Of a stretch of DNA of 64,000 nt, positions 43,438 through 52,206 are shown in pieces (position 1 is the first letter of the stretch; each line of letters begins with the position of its first letter). A program made the translations under genes and the position numbers. The stretch covers positions 1-64,000 of the forward strand of contig JADZDR010000064.1 of the NCBI GenBank assembly GCA_020850945.1, given 5' to 3'. The notes below the pieces were generated by a model that worked only from the letters and a program-made list of their open reading frames with translations, made no database searches and was not told where the DNA came from. Source of the DNA: Acidimicrobiia bacterium (GTDB lineage Bacteria > Actinomycetota > Acidimicrobiia > UBA2766).

Positions 43438-44337
43438 ATGGCCGGGATCTGGCGTTGCCGTTCCCACCGATTCCCCCTCGACCGCACGCTCGTGATGGGT
43501 GTGCTCAACGTGACGCCGGACTCCTTCTCCGACGGGGGCAGGCACACCGACGTGGGTGAGGCCATCACGCATGCCCTTCTCATGGTGGAGGAGGGGGCGG
43601 ACGTGGTCGATGTGGGCGGGGAGAGCACGCGTCCGGGGGCGGTGCCTGTGCCTGTGTCAGAGGAGACGCGGCGCACGGAACCGGTCGTGGCGGCCCTCGC
43701 GTCGGCCGGTATCTGCGTGTCGATCGACACACGCAAGCCGGACGTCGCGAGGCACGCTGTCGAGGCGGGCGCCTCGATCGTGAACGACGTGGCGGCGGGG
43801 CGGGTCCGCGGGACGATGGCCGGGAGCACGACGACGTTGCAGGTCGCCGCGCGCGCGGGCGCGGGTCTCGTCCTCATGCACATGCGGGGCGAGCCGGGAA
43901 CGATGCAGGCAGCGCCGTCCTACACCGACGTCGTGGCCGAGGTGCGGGAGTTCCTCACCTCCCGTGTGCAGGCCGCACGTCTCGCCGGTGTGGCCGCAGA
44001 CAGCATCGCCGTGGATCCGGGCATCGGATTCGGGAAGACGCTCGAACACAACCTCGCACTTCTCGGCAATCTCGATGCCATCGGCACGCTCGGGCTGCCC
44101 GTCCTCGTCGGCACGTCCCGCAAGTCCATGTTCGAGGGGCTCCTCGGCTTGCCGGTCGGGGAGCGTCTTGTCCCCGGGCTTGCCTCGGCGGTCTCGAGTG
44201 TGCTCCTCGGTGCGTCCGTCGTACGAGTCCACGACGTCGCCGCAGCGGTCGAGGCCGTGCGCTGGGCCGACAACCTCCGGGCTGGCCGAGCGGCGGCGCA
44301 GCGTGCACTCCGTCGACAGGGGGGAGGAGAGGCTTGA
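43438..44337 (+). CDS. folP: Dihydropteroate synthase
   Basis: A 299-residue DHPS with LVMGVLNVTPDSFSDGG, VVDVGGESTRPGA, SIDTRKPDVARHAVEAGA, AVDPGIGFGKTLEHNL and LVGTSRKSMF. Together these bind pterin pyrophosphate and p-aminobenzoate. It forms dihydropteroate, the sulfonamide target step. The Gly residue in GGEST and Lys in SRKS are in place, so it looks active and not like the FolP2-type paralogue. Its last codons include a TTG (44334) that may start the next gene in a TTGA overlap. Confidence 0.96.
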   Translation: MAGIWRCRSHRFPLDRTLVMGVLNVTPDSFSDGGRHTDVGEAITHALLMVEEGADVVDVGGESTRPGAVPVPVSEETRRTEPVVAALASAGICVSIDTRKPDVARHAVEAGASIVNDVAAGRVRGTMAGSTTTLQVAARAGAGLVLMHMRGEPGTMQAAPSYTDVVAEVREFLTSRVQAARLAGVAADSIAVDPGIGFGKTLEHNLALLGNLDAIGTLGLPVLVGTSRKSMFEGLLGLPVGERLVPGLASAVSSVLLGASVVRVHDVAAAVEAVRWADNLRAGRAAAQRALRRQGGGEA

Positions 44338-44843
44338 CAGGAGCGGCTATTTTCGGACCGATGATCGGTCTCCGCCCGCGCTCGATGTCGTGGATCGTGC
44401 CCCACCGCCTTGCCGTGGGGGAACGACCCGGCGGTTCGGGCACGACACACCGCCGCATCCGGCGCGAAGAGGAGATCTGCTGGCTCCAGAAGAACGACTT
44501 CGACGCTGTCGTCTCGTTCCTGCAGGCCGCGCACAACATCGCCATGTACGAGGATGCCGGTCTCCTCGCCGTACACGTCCCCATTCCCACCGGCGAGGCG
44601 GATTCCCACCTCGAGGAGGTCTTCGGCGTCCTCGACCGCCTCGTGCGAGCCGAGGACTGCAAGACGTTCGTGCATTCCGACGACGTCGACGACGAACTGT
44701 GCGGTCTCATGGGCGCATGGCTGTTGCACACGGGGCTCGTCGCGAACCAACCGTCGGCGGTCGCCACGGTCGAGGCGCTGACGAGCAGACCTCTCGGCCC
44801 GCTCGGTCGGGGTGTGATCCAGGCCGCCGGTGCCGGCGTCTGA
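44334..44843 (+). CDS. Tyrosine-phosphatase-fold-like protein lacking the catalytic Cys
   Basis: Up to 169 residues between folP and folB. The order of elements recalls a dual-specificity phosphatase: SWIVPHRLAVGERPG, EEEICWLQKNDFDAVVSFL, LAVHVPIPTGEADSHLEEV, then the site TFVHSDDVDDELCGLMGAWL. In an active phosphatase the last would be V-H-C-x5-R. Here S115 follows H114 and there is no Arg at the end of the loop, so it would be a pseudo-phosphatase. The start may be TTG 44334, which overlaps the folP stop behind GGAGGAGAGG, or ATG 44361. Its 3' end overlaps folB by 14 bp. I know of no folate enzyme with this fold; a regulatory or binding role is possible. Confidence 0.6.
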   Translation: MTGAAIFGPMIGLRPRSMSWIVPHRLAVGERPGGSGTTHRRIRREEEICWLQKNDFDAVVSFLQAAHNIAMYEDAGLLAVHVPIPTGEADSHLEEVFGVLDRLVRAEDCKTFVHSDDVDDELCGLMGAWLLHTGLVANQPSAVATVEALTSRPLGPLGRGVIQAAGAGV

Positions 44844-45234
44844 GGCCGGGGGCGGAGTGGGCGGCGGTGAACCCGACTGCATCGAGATCTGCGGTTTGCG
44901 CGTTCTCGGACGCCACGGTGTCCTCGCAGAGGAACAGGCGCGACCGCAACCCTTCGTCGTCGACCTAACGATCCGTCTCGACACGTCGGCCGCGCAGGAA
45001 TCCGACGACCTCGCCGACACCGTCGACTACGCGTCGGTGGCCCAGCACGTCGCCGCGCTCGTCGCGCGCGAGCGCTGGAACCTCCTCGAGCGTCTCGCCG
45101 CCCGCATCTGCGAGGCGGTGATGTCGGATGCCCGTGTCGCCGCTGTGAGCGTGCGGGTCGCAAAGCCGAAGGCGCCCCTCGGAGTCGACGCGGACGCTGT
45201 GGCGGTTCGGGTGGCACGGGTCCGTGAGACGTGA
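44830..45234 (+). CDS. folB: Dihydroneopterin aldolase
   Basis: A 134-residue protein whose first 15 residues are variable. Then come IEICGLRVLGRHGVLAEEQ, with the catalytic-site Glu, TVDYASVAQHVAALVARERW, NLLERLAARICEAVM and VRVAKPKAPLGVD, with the catalytic Lys. The family cleaves 7,8-dihydroneopterin to 6-hydroxymethyl-dihydropterin and glycolaldehyde. It overlaps the preceding gene by 14 bp and folK by 4 bp, so these folate genes are translated as one block. Confidence 0.95.
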   Translation: MPASEAGGGVGGGEPDCIEICGLRVLGRHGVLAEEQARPQPFVVDLTIRLDTSAAQESDDLADTVDYASVAQHVAALVARERWNLLERLAARICEAVMSDARVAAVSVRVAKPKAPLGVDADAVAVRVARVRET

Positions 45235-45686
45235 TCTGGGACATCGGTCTCGGCTCGAACATCGGTGACCGCCTCACGCACCTGCAGGGCGCGGTCGATG
45301 CCCTCCGCGAGGCGGGTGTGACCGTCCGCGGTGTCTCCGCGGTCTACGAGACCGCCCCGGTCGGTGGACCGGAGCAGGGCCCCTATCTGAATGCGGTCGT
45401 GAGGGTGGAGACGGATCTGGCACCGCATCACCTCCTCGATCTCGCACAGCGCATCGAGGCGCACGCAGGGCGAGTCCGCAGCGTGCGGTGGGGTCCCCGC
45501 CCCCTCGACGTCGATCTCCTGCGCGGCGGCGATCTCGCGCTGGACGACCCGGACCTCATGCTCCCGCATCCCCGCATGTGGGAACGCGCATTCGTGCTCG
45601 TCCCCCTCGCGGACCTCGACCCGCAGGTGGACCTCGCCGCTGTCGACACGCGTGGAGTCCGGCGGACGGGTCTGCGCCTCACCTGA
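45231..45686 (+). CDS. folK: 2-amino-4-hydroxy-6-hydroxymethyldihydropteridine pyrophosphokinase
   Basis: A 151-residue HPPK with IGLGSNIGDRLTHLQGAVDA, VSAVYETAPVGGPEQGPYLN, the RWGPRPLDVDLLR active-site loop with both metal-binding Asp residues, and LMLPHPRMWERAFVLVPLAD. It pyrophosphorylates 6-hydroxymethyl-dihydropterin for FolP. The GTG at 45231 overlaps the folB stop. A 58-bp gap with a possible internal promoter follows before the SprT-like gene. Confidence 0.96.
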   Translation: MIWDIGLGSNIGDRLTHLQGAVDALREAGVTVRGVSAVYETAPVGGPEQGPYLNAVVRVETDLAPHHLLDLAQRIEAHAGRVRSVRWGPRPLDVDLLRGGDLALDDPDLMLPHPRMWERAFVLVPLADLDPQVDLAAVDTRGVRRTGLRLT

Positions 45687-45730
45687 GGGACCGTCGCCCG
45701 AACCTGTCGTGAGCGGCACTGCCCTTCCCG

Positions 45731-45744
45731 TAGGCTCTGGATCG
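45731..45744 (+). promoter_or_regulatory. -10 element placed for a leaderless transcript (SprT-like gene)
   Basis: TAGGCT at 45731-45736 ends 8 nt before the ATG at 45745. No ribosome site is visible, so this may be an internal promoter of the folate-pantothenate cluster. Confidence 0.4.
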
Positions 45745-46437
45745 ATGACGCAGCTCGAGCTGTTCCCGGTGAGCCCTGTCACCGTCGTGGGGGCGCCCGA
45801 CCTCGTTCCCGTCCTGCGGGAGGTGATCCGCGCCGGTTTCGGCGATCGTGCTCGGGACGGATGCCCGGCGTCGGAGGTCAGGTGGAACCCGCGTCTGCGT
45901 TCGACGGTGGCCCGGGTGCGCTTCGGTGCCCACCCCACGATCGAGGTCTCGACGGTGTACCACGAGGCGCACCCGCAGGAGCTCGTCGAGACACTCGCCC
46001 ACGAGTACGCGCACGTGCTCGTCCCCGACGGTGGGCACGGTCGCACCTGGAGGGCGGAGTTTCTCGCCGCTCTCGACCGGCTCGGCCTCGACGCTCCGCC
46101 AGATCTTCTCCGCGCACGCCACCTCGCGCCGGGGTCGGGTCGCTACCTGTGGCTGTGCAGCGACTGCGAGGCCGCGGTCGGTGCCTACGCGAGCCGGAGA
46201 CGGGACGAGGTCGCGACTCGGTCCCTGTGTTGCCACGCACCCGTGCGTGTCGTGGATCGACGCTCGGGATCCGTGGCACCGCCCCGACAATTTCGCGTCC
46301 AGTGCCGTCGTTGCGGTGTCGACTACGCCGCGTACGACGAGAGCCGCATCGCCTCCACCTTCGCCCGCCGGCACAGATGCCGTTGCGGAGCGCGACTGCG
46401 GGTCGCAGGCTCCCCGCGGGTGGAGTCGCACGCGTGA
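45745..46437 (+). CDS. SprT-like zinc metalloprotease domain protein with zinc ribbons
   Basis: A 230-residue protein. The SprT/Spartan-like domain has ETLAHEYAHVLVPDGGHGRTW, with H86, E87 and H90, plus a GHG..W segment. The C-terminal 100 residues contain LCSDCEAAVGAY, SLCCHAPVR, VQCRRCGVDYAAY and HRCRCGARL, four Cys pairs that should form one or two zinc ribbons. SprT-like domains occur in proteases that act on DNA-protein crosslinks. Placement inside a folate/pantothenate run may only be a convenience of transcription. It overlaps the DUF2520 gene by 4 bp. Confidence 0.82.
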   Translation: MTQLELFPVSPVTVVGAPDLVPVLREVIRAGFGDRARDGCPASEVRWNPRLRSTVARVRFGAHPTIEVSTVYHEAHPQELVETLAHEYAHVLVPDGGHGRTWRAEFLAALDRLGLDAPPDLLRARHLAPGSGRYLWLCSDCEAAVGAYASRRRDEVATRSLCCHAPVRVVDRRSGSVAPPRQFRVQCRRCGVDYAAYDESRIASTFARRHRCRCGARLRVAGSPRVESHA

Positions 46438-47294
46438 CGGGGGGTGTCGCGATAGTCGGCGCCGGACAGGCAGGCGCAGCGATCGGTCACGGGCTCGTGC
46501 GTGCCGGGTACAGCGTGGTCGCCGTCGCCTCGCGGTCGGCGGCGAGCGCCGCCACGCTCGCCGCCACCCTGCACGCGACACCCCTGTCGCCTGAAGCCGC
46601 CGCGGCGGCCGCGACGACCGTCTTCGTGACCCCTCCGGACGACGTGATCTCCCGTGTCGTGGCCGAGATCGCGCCATGTGTGGGGCCTGGCCAGGAGGTG
46701 GTCCACTGCTCCGGTGTGCTGGGCCTGGACGTACTCGACCCCGCACGCGCGCGGGGCGCGGCCGTCGGCATCCTCCACCCCGTCACTCCTCTCGTCCCCC
46801 CCGACGATCCGGCCACGTTGTACGCAAAGCCGATGGGGATCGAGACGCACGGCAGTGACGCGTGGCTGCGGCTCCTCGTGCAGGATCTCGGCGGCCGTGC
46901 CGTGTCCCTGCGGGGTGTCGACCGCACCCTCTACCATGCCGGCGCCGTGATGAGCGCCAACCTCGTCGTGGCGCTGAGTTCGGCCGCAGAGCGCGTCCTC
47001 GCCGCGGGCGGGGTCAAGGAAGCGGACGCCCACATGATCGTGGAGTCACTCCTGTCCGCGACCGTCCGCAACGTCACGCGCTCGGGTGCCGCCGGGGCTC
47101 TCACCGGCCCCGTGCGGCGCGGTGACGCCACTGTCGTGCGTCGCCATCGGGTGGCCCTGGCGGCGATCGACCCCGAGCTCGCCGAGACCTACCGCCTCGT
47201 GTCGCGGCGGATCCTCGACCTCATGCCGTTGGGCGAGGCACGTGCGGCTGCGGATGCGGCCCTCGAGGTCTCGGATGGGGGTGGAGCACCCTGA
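46434..47294 (+). CDS. Rossmann/DUF2520 protein, possible ketopantoate-reductase-like
   Basis: A 286-residue protein with the NAD(P) motif VAIVGAGQAGAAIGHGLV at the N-terminus, VVHCSGVLGLDVL, GILHPVTPLVPP, and a helical C-terminal domain containing YHAGAVMSANLVVALSSAAE. It is the DUF2520 family, found next to panC in many actinobacteria (Rv3603c type in Mycobacterium tuberculosis). A dehydrogenase role in pantothenate synthesis, in place of or in addition to PanE, has been suggested by context but is not shown by sequence. It overlaps the SprT-like gene by 4 bp and panC by one base (TGATG). Confidence 0.88.
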   Translation: MTGGVAIVGAGQAGAAIGHGLVRAGYSVVAVASRSAASAATLAATLHATPLSPEAAAAAATTVFVTPPDDVISRVVAEIAPCVGPGQEVVHCSGVLGLDVLDPARARGAAVGILHPVTPLVPPDDPATLYAKPMGIETHGSDAWLRLLVQDLGGRAVSLRGVDRTLYHAGAVMSANLVVALSSAAERVLAAGGVKEADAHMIVESLLSATVRNVTRSGAAGALTGPVRRGDATVVRRHRVALAAIDPELAETYRLVSRRILDLMPLGEARAAADAALEVSDGGGAP

Positions 47295-48181
47295 TGGAGC
47301 GGATCGCGAAGGTCGCCGTGCTGCGCCGCCGGATCGATGTCGCCCGGCGCGAGGGCGCGCGCGTAGGTCTCGTGCCCACGATGGGGTATCTCCACGCGGG
47401 ACATGTCGCGCTCGTGCGTCGCGCATGTGCAGAGTGCGACTTCGTGGTCGCGTCTGTCTTCGTGAACCCCTTCCAGTTCGGGGAAGGTGAGGATCTCGAT
47501 TCGTACCCCCGCGACCTCGAGGGAGACGCAGCCAAGCTCGAAACGGCGGGCTGCCACGCCCTCTTCTGCCCGGATGCCGAGGAGATGTACCCGGAGGGAA
47601 GGCCGCTCACGCACGTGCACGTCGACGTCATCGGTGACGACCTGTGCGGCGCCGCCCGGCCCGTCCACTTCGACGGCGTCGCCCTCGTGGTCACGAAGCT
47701 CCTCGCGATCTGCGAACCCGATGCCGCCTATTTCGGACGCAAGGACGGCCAGCAGCTCGCTCTCGTGCGCCGCATGGCGACAGACCTCTCGTTCCGGGCC
47801 GAGATCGTGGGCTGCCCCACGGTACGGGAGGCGGACGGCCTCGCCCTGTCGTCCCGCAACGCATACCTCGCACCGGCAGACCGCGAGGCCGCCCCGGCGA
47901 TCTTCGGGGCGTTGCGGGTGGGGGCGCAATTGGTGACCGCGGGGGAGCGGGAACCTAGAGTTGTCGTCGAGAAGATCCGGTCGGTGCTGGCGGACGAGCC
48001 CCGCCTCGACGTCGAATACGTGGAAGCACGGGACGCGAGGACGATCCAACCGCTCGCCCGCCTCGACGGGGAGGTGCTCCTCGCCGTCGCGGCCCGTCTC
48101 GGGCCGGCACGACTGATAGACAACGTCGTCCTCCGAATCGACGGTGACAGCGTCGAAGTGGAGGCGGGCGAGATCACATGA
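47294..48181 (+). CDS. panC: Pantothenate synthetase
   Basis: A 295-residue enzyme of the HIGH-motif class: [20 protein letters not shown] (H-x-G-H), [20 protein letters not shown] for pantoate binding, [20 protein letters not shown], and [16 protein letters not shown] with the KMSK-like loop [11 protein letters not shown]. It condenses pantoate with beta-alanine using ATP. It directly precedes panD, which makes beta-alanine, so the two enzymes feed one step. Confidence 0.97.
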   Translation: MERIAKVAVLRRRIDVARREGARVGLVPTMGYLHAGHVALVRRACAECDFVVASVFVNPFQFGEGEDLDSYPRDLEGDAAKLETAGCHALFCPDAEEMYPEGRPLTHVHVDVIGDDLCGAARPVHFDGVALVVTKLLAICEPDAAYFGRKDGQQLALVRRMATDLSFRAEIVGCPTVREADGLALSSRNAYLAPADREAAPAIFGALRVGAQLVTAGEREPRVVVEKIRSVLADEPRLDVEYVEARDARTIQPLARLDGEVLLAVAARLGPARLIDNVVLRIDGDSVEVEAGEIT

Positions 48182-48215
48182 CACGGCCAGGCAACTGACG
48201 AGGAGGAACCGGCCG

Positions 48216-48581
48216 ATGACTCGCACCATGATGAACGGCAAGATCCACCGGGCGACTGTGACCGGGGCGAATCTCGACTACGTGGGGAGCATCTCCCTCG
48301 ATCCCGTCCTCATGCGGGCCGCCGACATCCTGCCGCACGAGCAGGTGCACGTGCTCGACATCACTAACGGCAACCGTCTCGAGACGTATGCGATCGAGGG
48401 AGCCCCGGGCGAGGTCTGCCTCAACGGAGCCGCCGCTCACCTCGTTGACGTCGGCGACCTCGTGATCGTCGTGAGCTACGCGCAGATGGACGACGCGGCC
48501 GCACGCGGGCACGAGCCGCGTGTCGTGCTCGTCGACGCCGAGAACAGGATCGTCTCCGGCCCGGCGGAGCACGCCGCTTGA
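48216..48581 (+). CDS. panD: Aspartate 1-decarboxylase (proenzyme)
   Basis: A 121-residue proenzyme. The self-cleavage site is G24-S25 in [12 protein letters not shown], giving a beta chain and a pyruvoyl-capped alpha chain. [15 protein letters not shown] at the N-terminus and [17 protein letters not shown] are standard. It decarboxylates L-aspartate to beta-alanine for PanC. The ATG at 48216 has AGGAGG 9 nt ahead. Its stop overlaps the TTG start of nadB by 4 bp, linking aspartate use for CoA and NAD. Confidence 0.97.
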   Translation: MTRTMMNGKIHRATVTGANLDYVGSISLDPVLMRAADILPHEQVHVLDITNGNRLETYAIEGAPGEVCLNGAAAHLVDVGDLVIVVSYAQMDDAAARGHEPRVVLVDAENRIVSGPAEHAA

Positions 48582-50164
48582 CCGATCCCGGTGTTCCCGC
48601 CCGCACGGACGTCGTCGTCGTCGGCGGGGGGATCGCCGGTATGGCTGCCGCCCTCAGCGCCCGTCACCGCGCCGTGGCGCTCGTGACGAAAGAGAGCCTC
48701 GACGAGTCCACGACCCGGTACGCGCAGGGGGGGATCGCGGCCGCGCTCGCCCTCCCGGACTCGCCGGACCTCCACTTCGAGGACACGGTCAGGGCGGGTG
48801 CCGGCCTCTGTGACGAGACGGCCCTCCGCCTGCTCGTCGCCGAGGGGCCCGCATGCGTAGCAGGGCTTCTCGCCGAGGGGGCCCGTTTCGACCGCACCGA
48901 CGGCAGCCTCGCCCTCGCGCGTGAGGGGGGACACTCCATGGCCCGCATCCTGCGCGCCGGTGGGGACGCGACGGGTGCCGAGCTCCAGCGGCTTCTCGGC
49001 GACCAGGTGCGTGAGAGCGCGATCGGCCTCGTGCAGGACTGCCGGGCAACCGGCCTCCTTGTCGAGGAGGGGCGGTGCTGCGGGATCGAGGCCGTCGACT
49101 ACGACGGAGACCGGTACGAGATCCGGGCCCACGCCGTGGTCCTCGCGACCGGCGGGGCCGGCGCTCTGTACGAGGTCACGACGAACCCGGACGTCGCCAC
49201 GGCGGACGGGCTCGCGATGGCGGTCCGGGCGGGCGCGGCCGTCGCCGATCTCGAGTTCGTGCAGTTCCACCCCACGGCCCTCGTGGTCGACGAGCGGCCC
49301 CGCCCTCTCGTCTCGGAGGCGGTCAGGGGCGAGGGGGCGGTTCTGCGTGCGGCGACGGGGGAGCGGATCATGGAGGGGGTGCACCCCATGGAGGATCTCG
49401 CTCCGCGGGACGTCGTGGCCCAAGCGGTGTTCCGGGCGATGCATCGTGTCGATGCCGACCACGTGTACCTCGACGCGACCCGGGTCGAGGACTTCCCGCG
49501 ACGCTTCCCGACGATCATGGCGTCGTGTCAGTCCTACGGGCTCGACCCACGTGAGGACTGGCTGCCCGTCGCGCCCGCCGCCCACTACTTCTGCGGGGGT
49601 GTCGTGACCGACCTCACGGGCCGGACGACGCTTCCCGGTCTCTACGCGTGCGGTGAGGTGGCATGCACGGGCGTACACGGCGCCAACCGCCTCGCCTCGA
49701 ACTCCCTGTTGGAGGGACTCGTCTTCGGGAGGAGGGTCGGCGACGCGCTCGACCGCGGTGACACCTGCACGTTCCGCGCCGAGGGCGCCGCCGCGTTCGC
49801 CGGTGACGCCGTCTGCGAAGTCCCGGGTGGGTTCGCCGAGCCGCGTGGAGCTGTCCTGTCCCCTCCCGCTGCCGACGTGATCCCCCGGCTGCGCCGGCTC
49901 ATGATGCGCTGTGTGGGGGTCGTGCGTTCCGCGGACGGCCTCCTCGCCGCCTCGCGTGAGATCGCGGCGCTCGGCGCAGGCCGTGCCGCGGGCCCCCTCG
50001 GCAACCTCCTCCTCGTCTCCCTGGCGCTGACCCAGGCGGCACTCGTGCGCGAGGAGACTCGCGGCTGCCATGTGCGCGAGGACTACCCGGATGCGCGGCC
50101 CGAGTGGAGGCATCGGCTGTACCAGCGACTCACGTCCGACGGAACCCTGGAGGTCTTCCGATGA
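48578..50164 (+). CDS. nadB: L-aspartate oxidase
   Basis: A 528-residue FAD enzyme: [18 protein letters not shown] for [52 protein letters not shown], the [12 protein letters not shown] active-site strand and [17 protein letters not shown]. It oxidises L-aspartate to iminoaspartate, the first step of NAD synthesis. The partner NadA (quinolinate synthase) is not in the window. The TTG start overlaps panD, and its stop overlaps nadC (ATGA). Placement of nadB and nadC within the pantothenate cluster differs from the Mycobacterium tuberculosis order. Confidence 0.95.
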   Translation: MTDPGVPARTDVVVVGGGIAGMAAALSARHRAVALVTKESLDESTTRYAQGGIAAALALPDSPDLHFEDTVRAGAGLCDETALRLLVAEGPACVAGLLAEGARFDRTDGSLALAREGGHSMARILRAGGDATGAELQRLLGDQVRESAIGLVQDCRATGLLVEEGRCCGIEAVDYDGDRYEIRAHAVVLATGGAGALYEVTTNPDVATADGLAMAVRAGAAVADLEFVQFHPTALVVDERPRPLVSEAVRGEGAVLRAATGERIMEGVHPMEDLAPRDVVAQAVFRAMHRVDADHVYLDATRVEDFPRRFPTIMASCQSYGLDPREDWLPVAPAAHYFCGGVVTDLTGRTTLPGLYACGEVACTGVHGANRLASNSLLEGLVFGRRVGDALDRGDTCTFRAEGAAAFAGDAVCEVPGGFAEPRGAVLSPPAADVIPRLRRLMMRCVGVVRSADGLLAASREIAALGAGRAAGPLGNLLLVSLALTQAALVREETRGCHVREDYPDARPEWRHRLYQRLTSDGTLEVFR

Positions 50165-51045
50165 CCGTGACCGACCGCCAAGAGATCGGCGAGCCCGTCC
50201 CTCCGCCCTGGCCCGCGGTCGAGGCCGCCGTGGCCACGGCGCTTGCCGAGGACCTGGGGCTTGCCGGTGACGTCACGACGTCCGCGCTGCTCGACACGGA
50301 GCGGGCCGGGCGATGCGTCGTGCGTTTCCGGACCGAGGGTGTGCTCGCCGGCACGTGGGCGGTCGAGGCCGTGTGCGGACGCTTCGACCTCCTCGTGGCG
50401 TGGCGGGCGTGGGACGGCGACGTCGTCGACTCGGCCGGCGTAGCCGGGGAGGTCGAGGGCACCCTCGCCGATCTCCTGACCGCCGAGCGCACCGCTCTCA
50501 ACTTCCTCACGCACCTGAGCGGTGTCGCGACGCTCACACGCCGCTTCGTGGACACGTTGGAGGAGCTCGGGTCCCCGATGCGGGTCCGGGACACGCGCAA
50601 GACCCTGCCCGGCCTGCGTGCTCTCGAGAAGGCGGCGGTACGGGCCGGTGGGGGCGTGAACCACAGGATGGGGCTGTTCGACTCGATCCTCGTCAAGGAC
50701 AACCATCTCGCCGCCCTGAAGGCGGCCGGCATGGGCGTCCTCGACGCCGTCGAGCTCGCTCGCACCGTCTGGCCCGGCCTTCCCGTCGAGGTCGAGGCCG
50801 ACACCCTCGACCAGGCCGTCGACGCGGCCGAGGCGGGAGCCGGCCTGGTCCTCGTCGACAACATGTCCCCCACCGAAGTCACCGCAGTCGTCGAGGCTCT
50901 CGACGGCCGCGCGCCCGTCGAGATCAGCGGCGGCGTGAACTTGGAGAACATTGCCGCCTACGCAGGGTGTGGCGCCGACTTCGTCGCGATCGGTGCCCTC
51001 ACGCACTCGGCACCCGCCGTCGACATCGGCTTCGACCTCGTCTGA
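50161..51045 (+). CDS. nadC: Nicotinate-nucleotide diphosphorylase (carboxylating)
   Basis: A 294-residue quinolinate phosphoribosyltransferase with AEDLGLAGDVTTSALL, TALNFLTHLSGVATLTRRFV, RVRDTRKTLPGLRALEKAAV, GGVNHRMGLFDSILVKDNHL, VEVEADTLDQAVDA and VEISGGVNLENIAAYA. These carry the substrate-binding Arg, His and Lys residues. It converts quinolinate and PRPP to nicotinate mononucleotide. It is the last gene of the coupled biosynthetic run; different genes follow downstream before coaX. Confidence 0.96.
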   Translation: MTVTDRQEIGEPVPPPWPAVEAAVATALAEDLGLAGDVTTSALLDTERAGRCVVRFRTEGVLAGTWAVEAVCGRFDLLVAWRAWDGDVVDSAGVAGEVEGTLADLLTAERTALNFLTHLSGVATLTRRFVDTLEELGSPMRVRDTRKTLPGLRALEKAAVRAGGGVNHRMGLFDSILVKDNHLAALKAAGMGVLDAVELARTVWPGLPVEVEADTLDQAVDAAEAGAGLVLVDNMSPTEVTAVVEALDGRAPVEISGGVNLENIAAYAGCGADFVAIGALTHSAPAVDIGFDLV

Positions 51046-51112
51046 CTTCACGCCCTCGAAGGGAGAACTCGGCTCCTGGGCGAATGAGATCGCATGGGCT
51101 CGGGAAACAGTC

Positions 51113-52159
51113 GTGGATGAGGCCATAGCCGGGAATCCGTTGTCCTGGTGGCTTGTTATGTGGGGGCTCCTTGCGGGGGTGGCCGTCATCCTCTACGTGG
51201 GTCGTCTCTTGCGGGCGAGGGGGGGAGGGCGGCAGTCTCGAAGGAGCAGGCCCAGGTTCGTGGAGGGTGTGCCGGTCGAGTACTCCCCACCTGAAGGTTT
51301 GGGCCCGGCCGAGCTGGGGTTGATCGTGGACGGGTCGATCGACGAGCGGGACATGGTCGCCACCGTGATCGATCTCGTCCAGCGCGGCTTCATCAGCGTC
51401 GACTCCACTGCCGGCAGGGGTTCCGACCCGGTCATACGGTGGGAGGGGCAGAACCCGGCAGGGCTGCGCCCCTACGAGGCAACGTTGGTGGGGGGCCTGT
51501 TCGCTGCCAGCCCTGCTGAGTCGCATCCGACTGTGCGAATGTCGACCCTGCTTCACCGGATGCCCGTCGTCCTCGAGGGAGTGATCCGGGAGCTGCGCCG
51601 CACCGCGATCGAGTCCGGCTGGTTCCTGTCCATGCCGAGGTCGTACTTCGATGCGTTCTGGGCGAGGCTGATGGGGCAACGACAATCCCCGCAGCAATCC
51701 CCGCAGCTGGAATCGAACATGAATGGATGCGGCTGTCTGGTGGTCGGCGCCGTCGGAGTCTTCCTGTTCGGCCCTATGCTGCTCAGCCTCATTGCGCTGG
51801 CGAGTGCCGTGAGACCCGAGTTGATCGTCATCCTGGGTCTCCTTCTCCTGGCACTCGTGACGCTGGCTGGCATGCGGAGGAAGAGGCCTTCGAAACCGAG
51901 ACACGTGCCGGGCCCGCCGCCTCGCTACACGCCGTGGGGTGAGGAGTTGCGGCATCGTACGTACGGTTTCCGAAACCTGCTCCTCGGGGATCAGGGTGAC
52001 AGGATGCGCTTCGCCGACAACCAGGGGTTGGAGCACGAGTACCTGCCGTACGCGGTTGCCTTCGGTGTCGTAGGTGACAGGGAGCTGCTACCCGCGTGGG
52101 CGATGACGCAGGCCTTCGAGACCTGGCTGCAGGTGAACAGCCCACTGATCTTCCTGTGA
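51113..52159 (+). CDS. DUF2207-like membrane protein lacking the usual N-terminal domain
   Basis: About 348 residues. The first helix is WWLVMWGLLAGVAVILYVGR. After it come a cytosolic block, PPEGLGPAELGLIVDGSIDE and MVATVIDLVQRGFISVDS, and further on two hydrophobic helices (CLVVGAVGVFLFGPMLLSLI and PELIVILGLLLLALVTLAGM). The C-terminal HEYLPYAVAFGVVGDRELLP segment is also typical of DUF2207. Family members are about 550-650 residues with a signal peptide and an external beta domain of about 200 residues, both absent here. The start is uncertain: GTG 51113 is used, and the frame is open further up to near the nadC stop. It is probably a degraded or shortened copy. Confidence 0.6.
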   Translation: MDEAIAGNPLSWWLVMWGLLAGVAVILYVGRLLRARGGGRQSRRSRPRFVEGVPVEYSPPEGLGPAELGLIVDGSIDERDMVATVIDLVQRGFISVDSTAGRGSDPVIRWEGQNPAGLRPYEATLVGGLFAASPAESHPTVRMSTLLHRMPVVLEGVIRELRRTAIESGWFLSMPRSYFDAFWARLMGQRQSPQQSPQLESNMNGCGCLVVGAVGVFLFGPMLLSLIALASAVRPELIVILGLLLLALVTLAGMRRKRPSKPRHVPGPPPRYTPWGEELRHRTYGFRNLLLGDQGDRMRFADNQGLEHEYLPYAVAFGVVGDRELLPAWAMTQAFETWLQVNSPLIFL

Positions 52160-52190
52160 GCTGTGCTCGTACACCCCGACACACGCTGTG

Positions 52191-52206
52191 TGCTACGGTG
52201 TATTAC
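52191..52206 (+). promoter_or_regulatory. Promoter/operator of the toxin-antitoxin operon
   Basis: TACGGT (52194-52199), preceded by TGC, ends 7 nt before the ATG at 52207, giving an extended -10 for a leaderless transcript. An inverted repeat CACAC-GCT-GTGTG lies just upstream (52180-52192) and may be the antitoxin operator. Confidence 0.5.
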
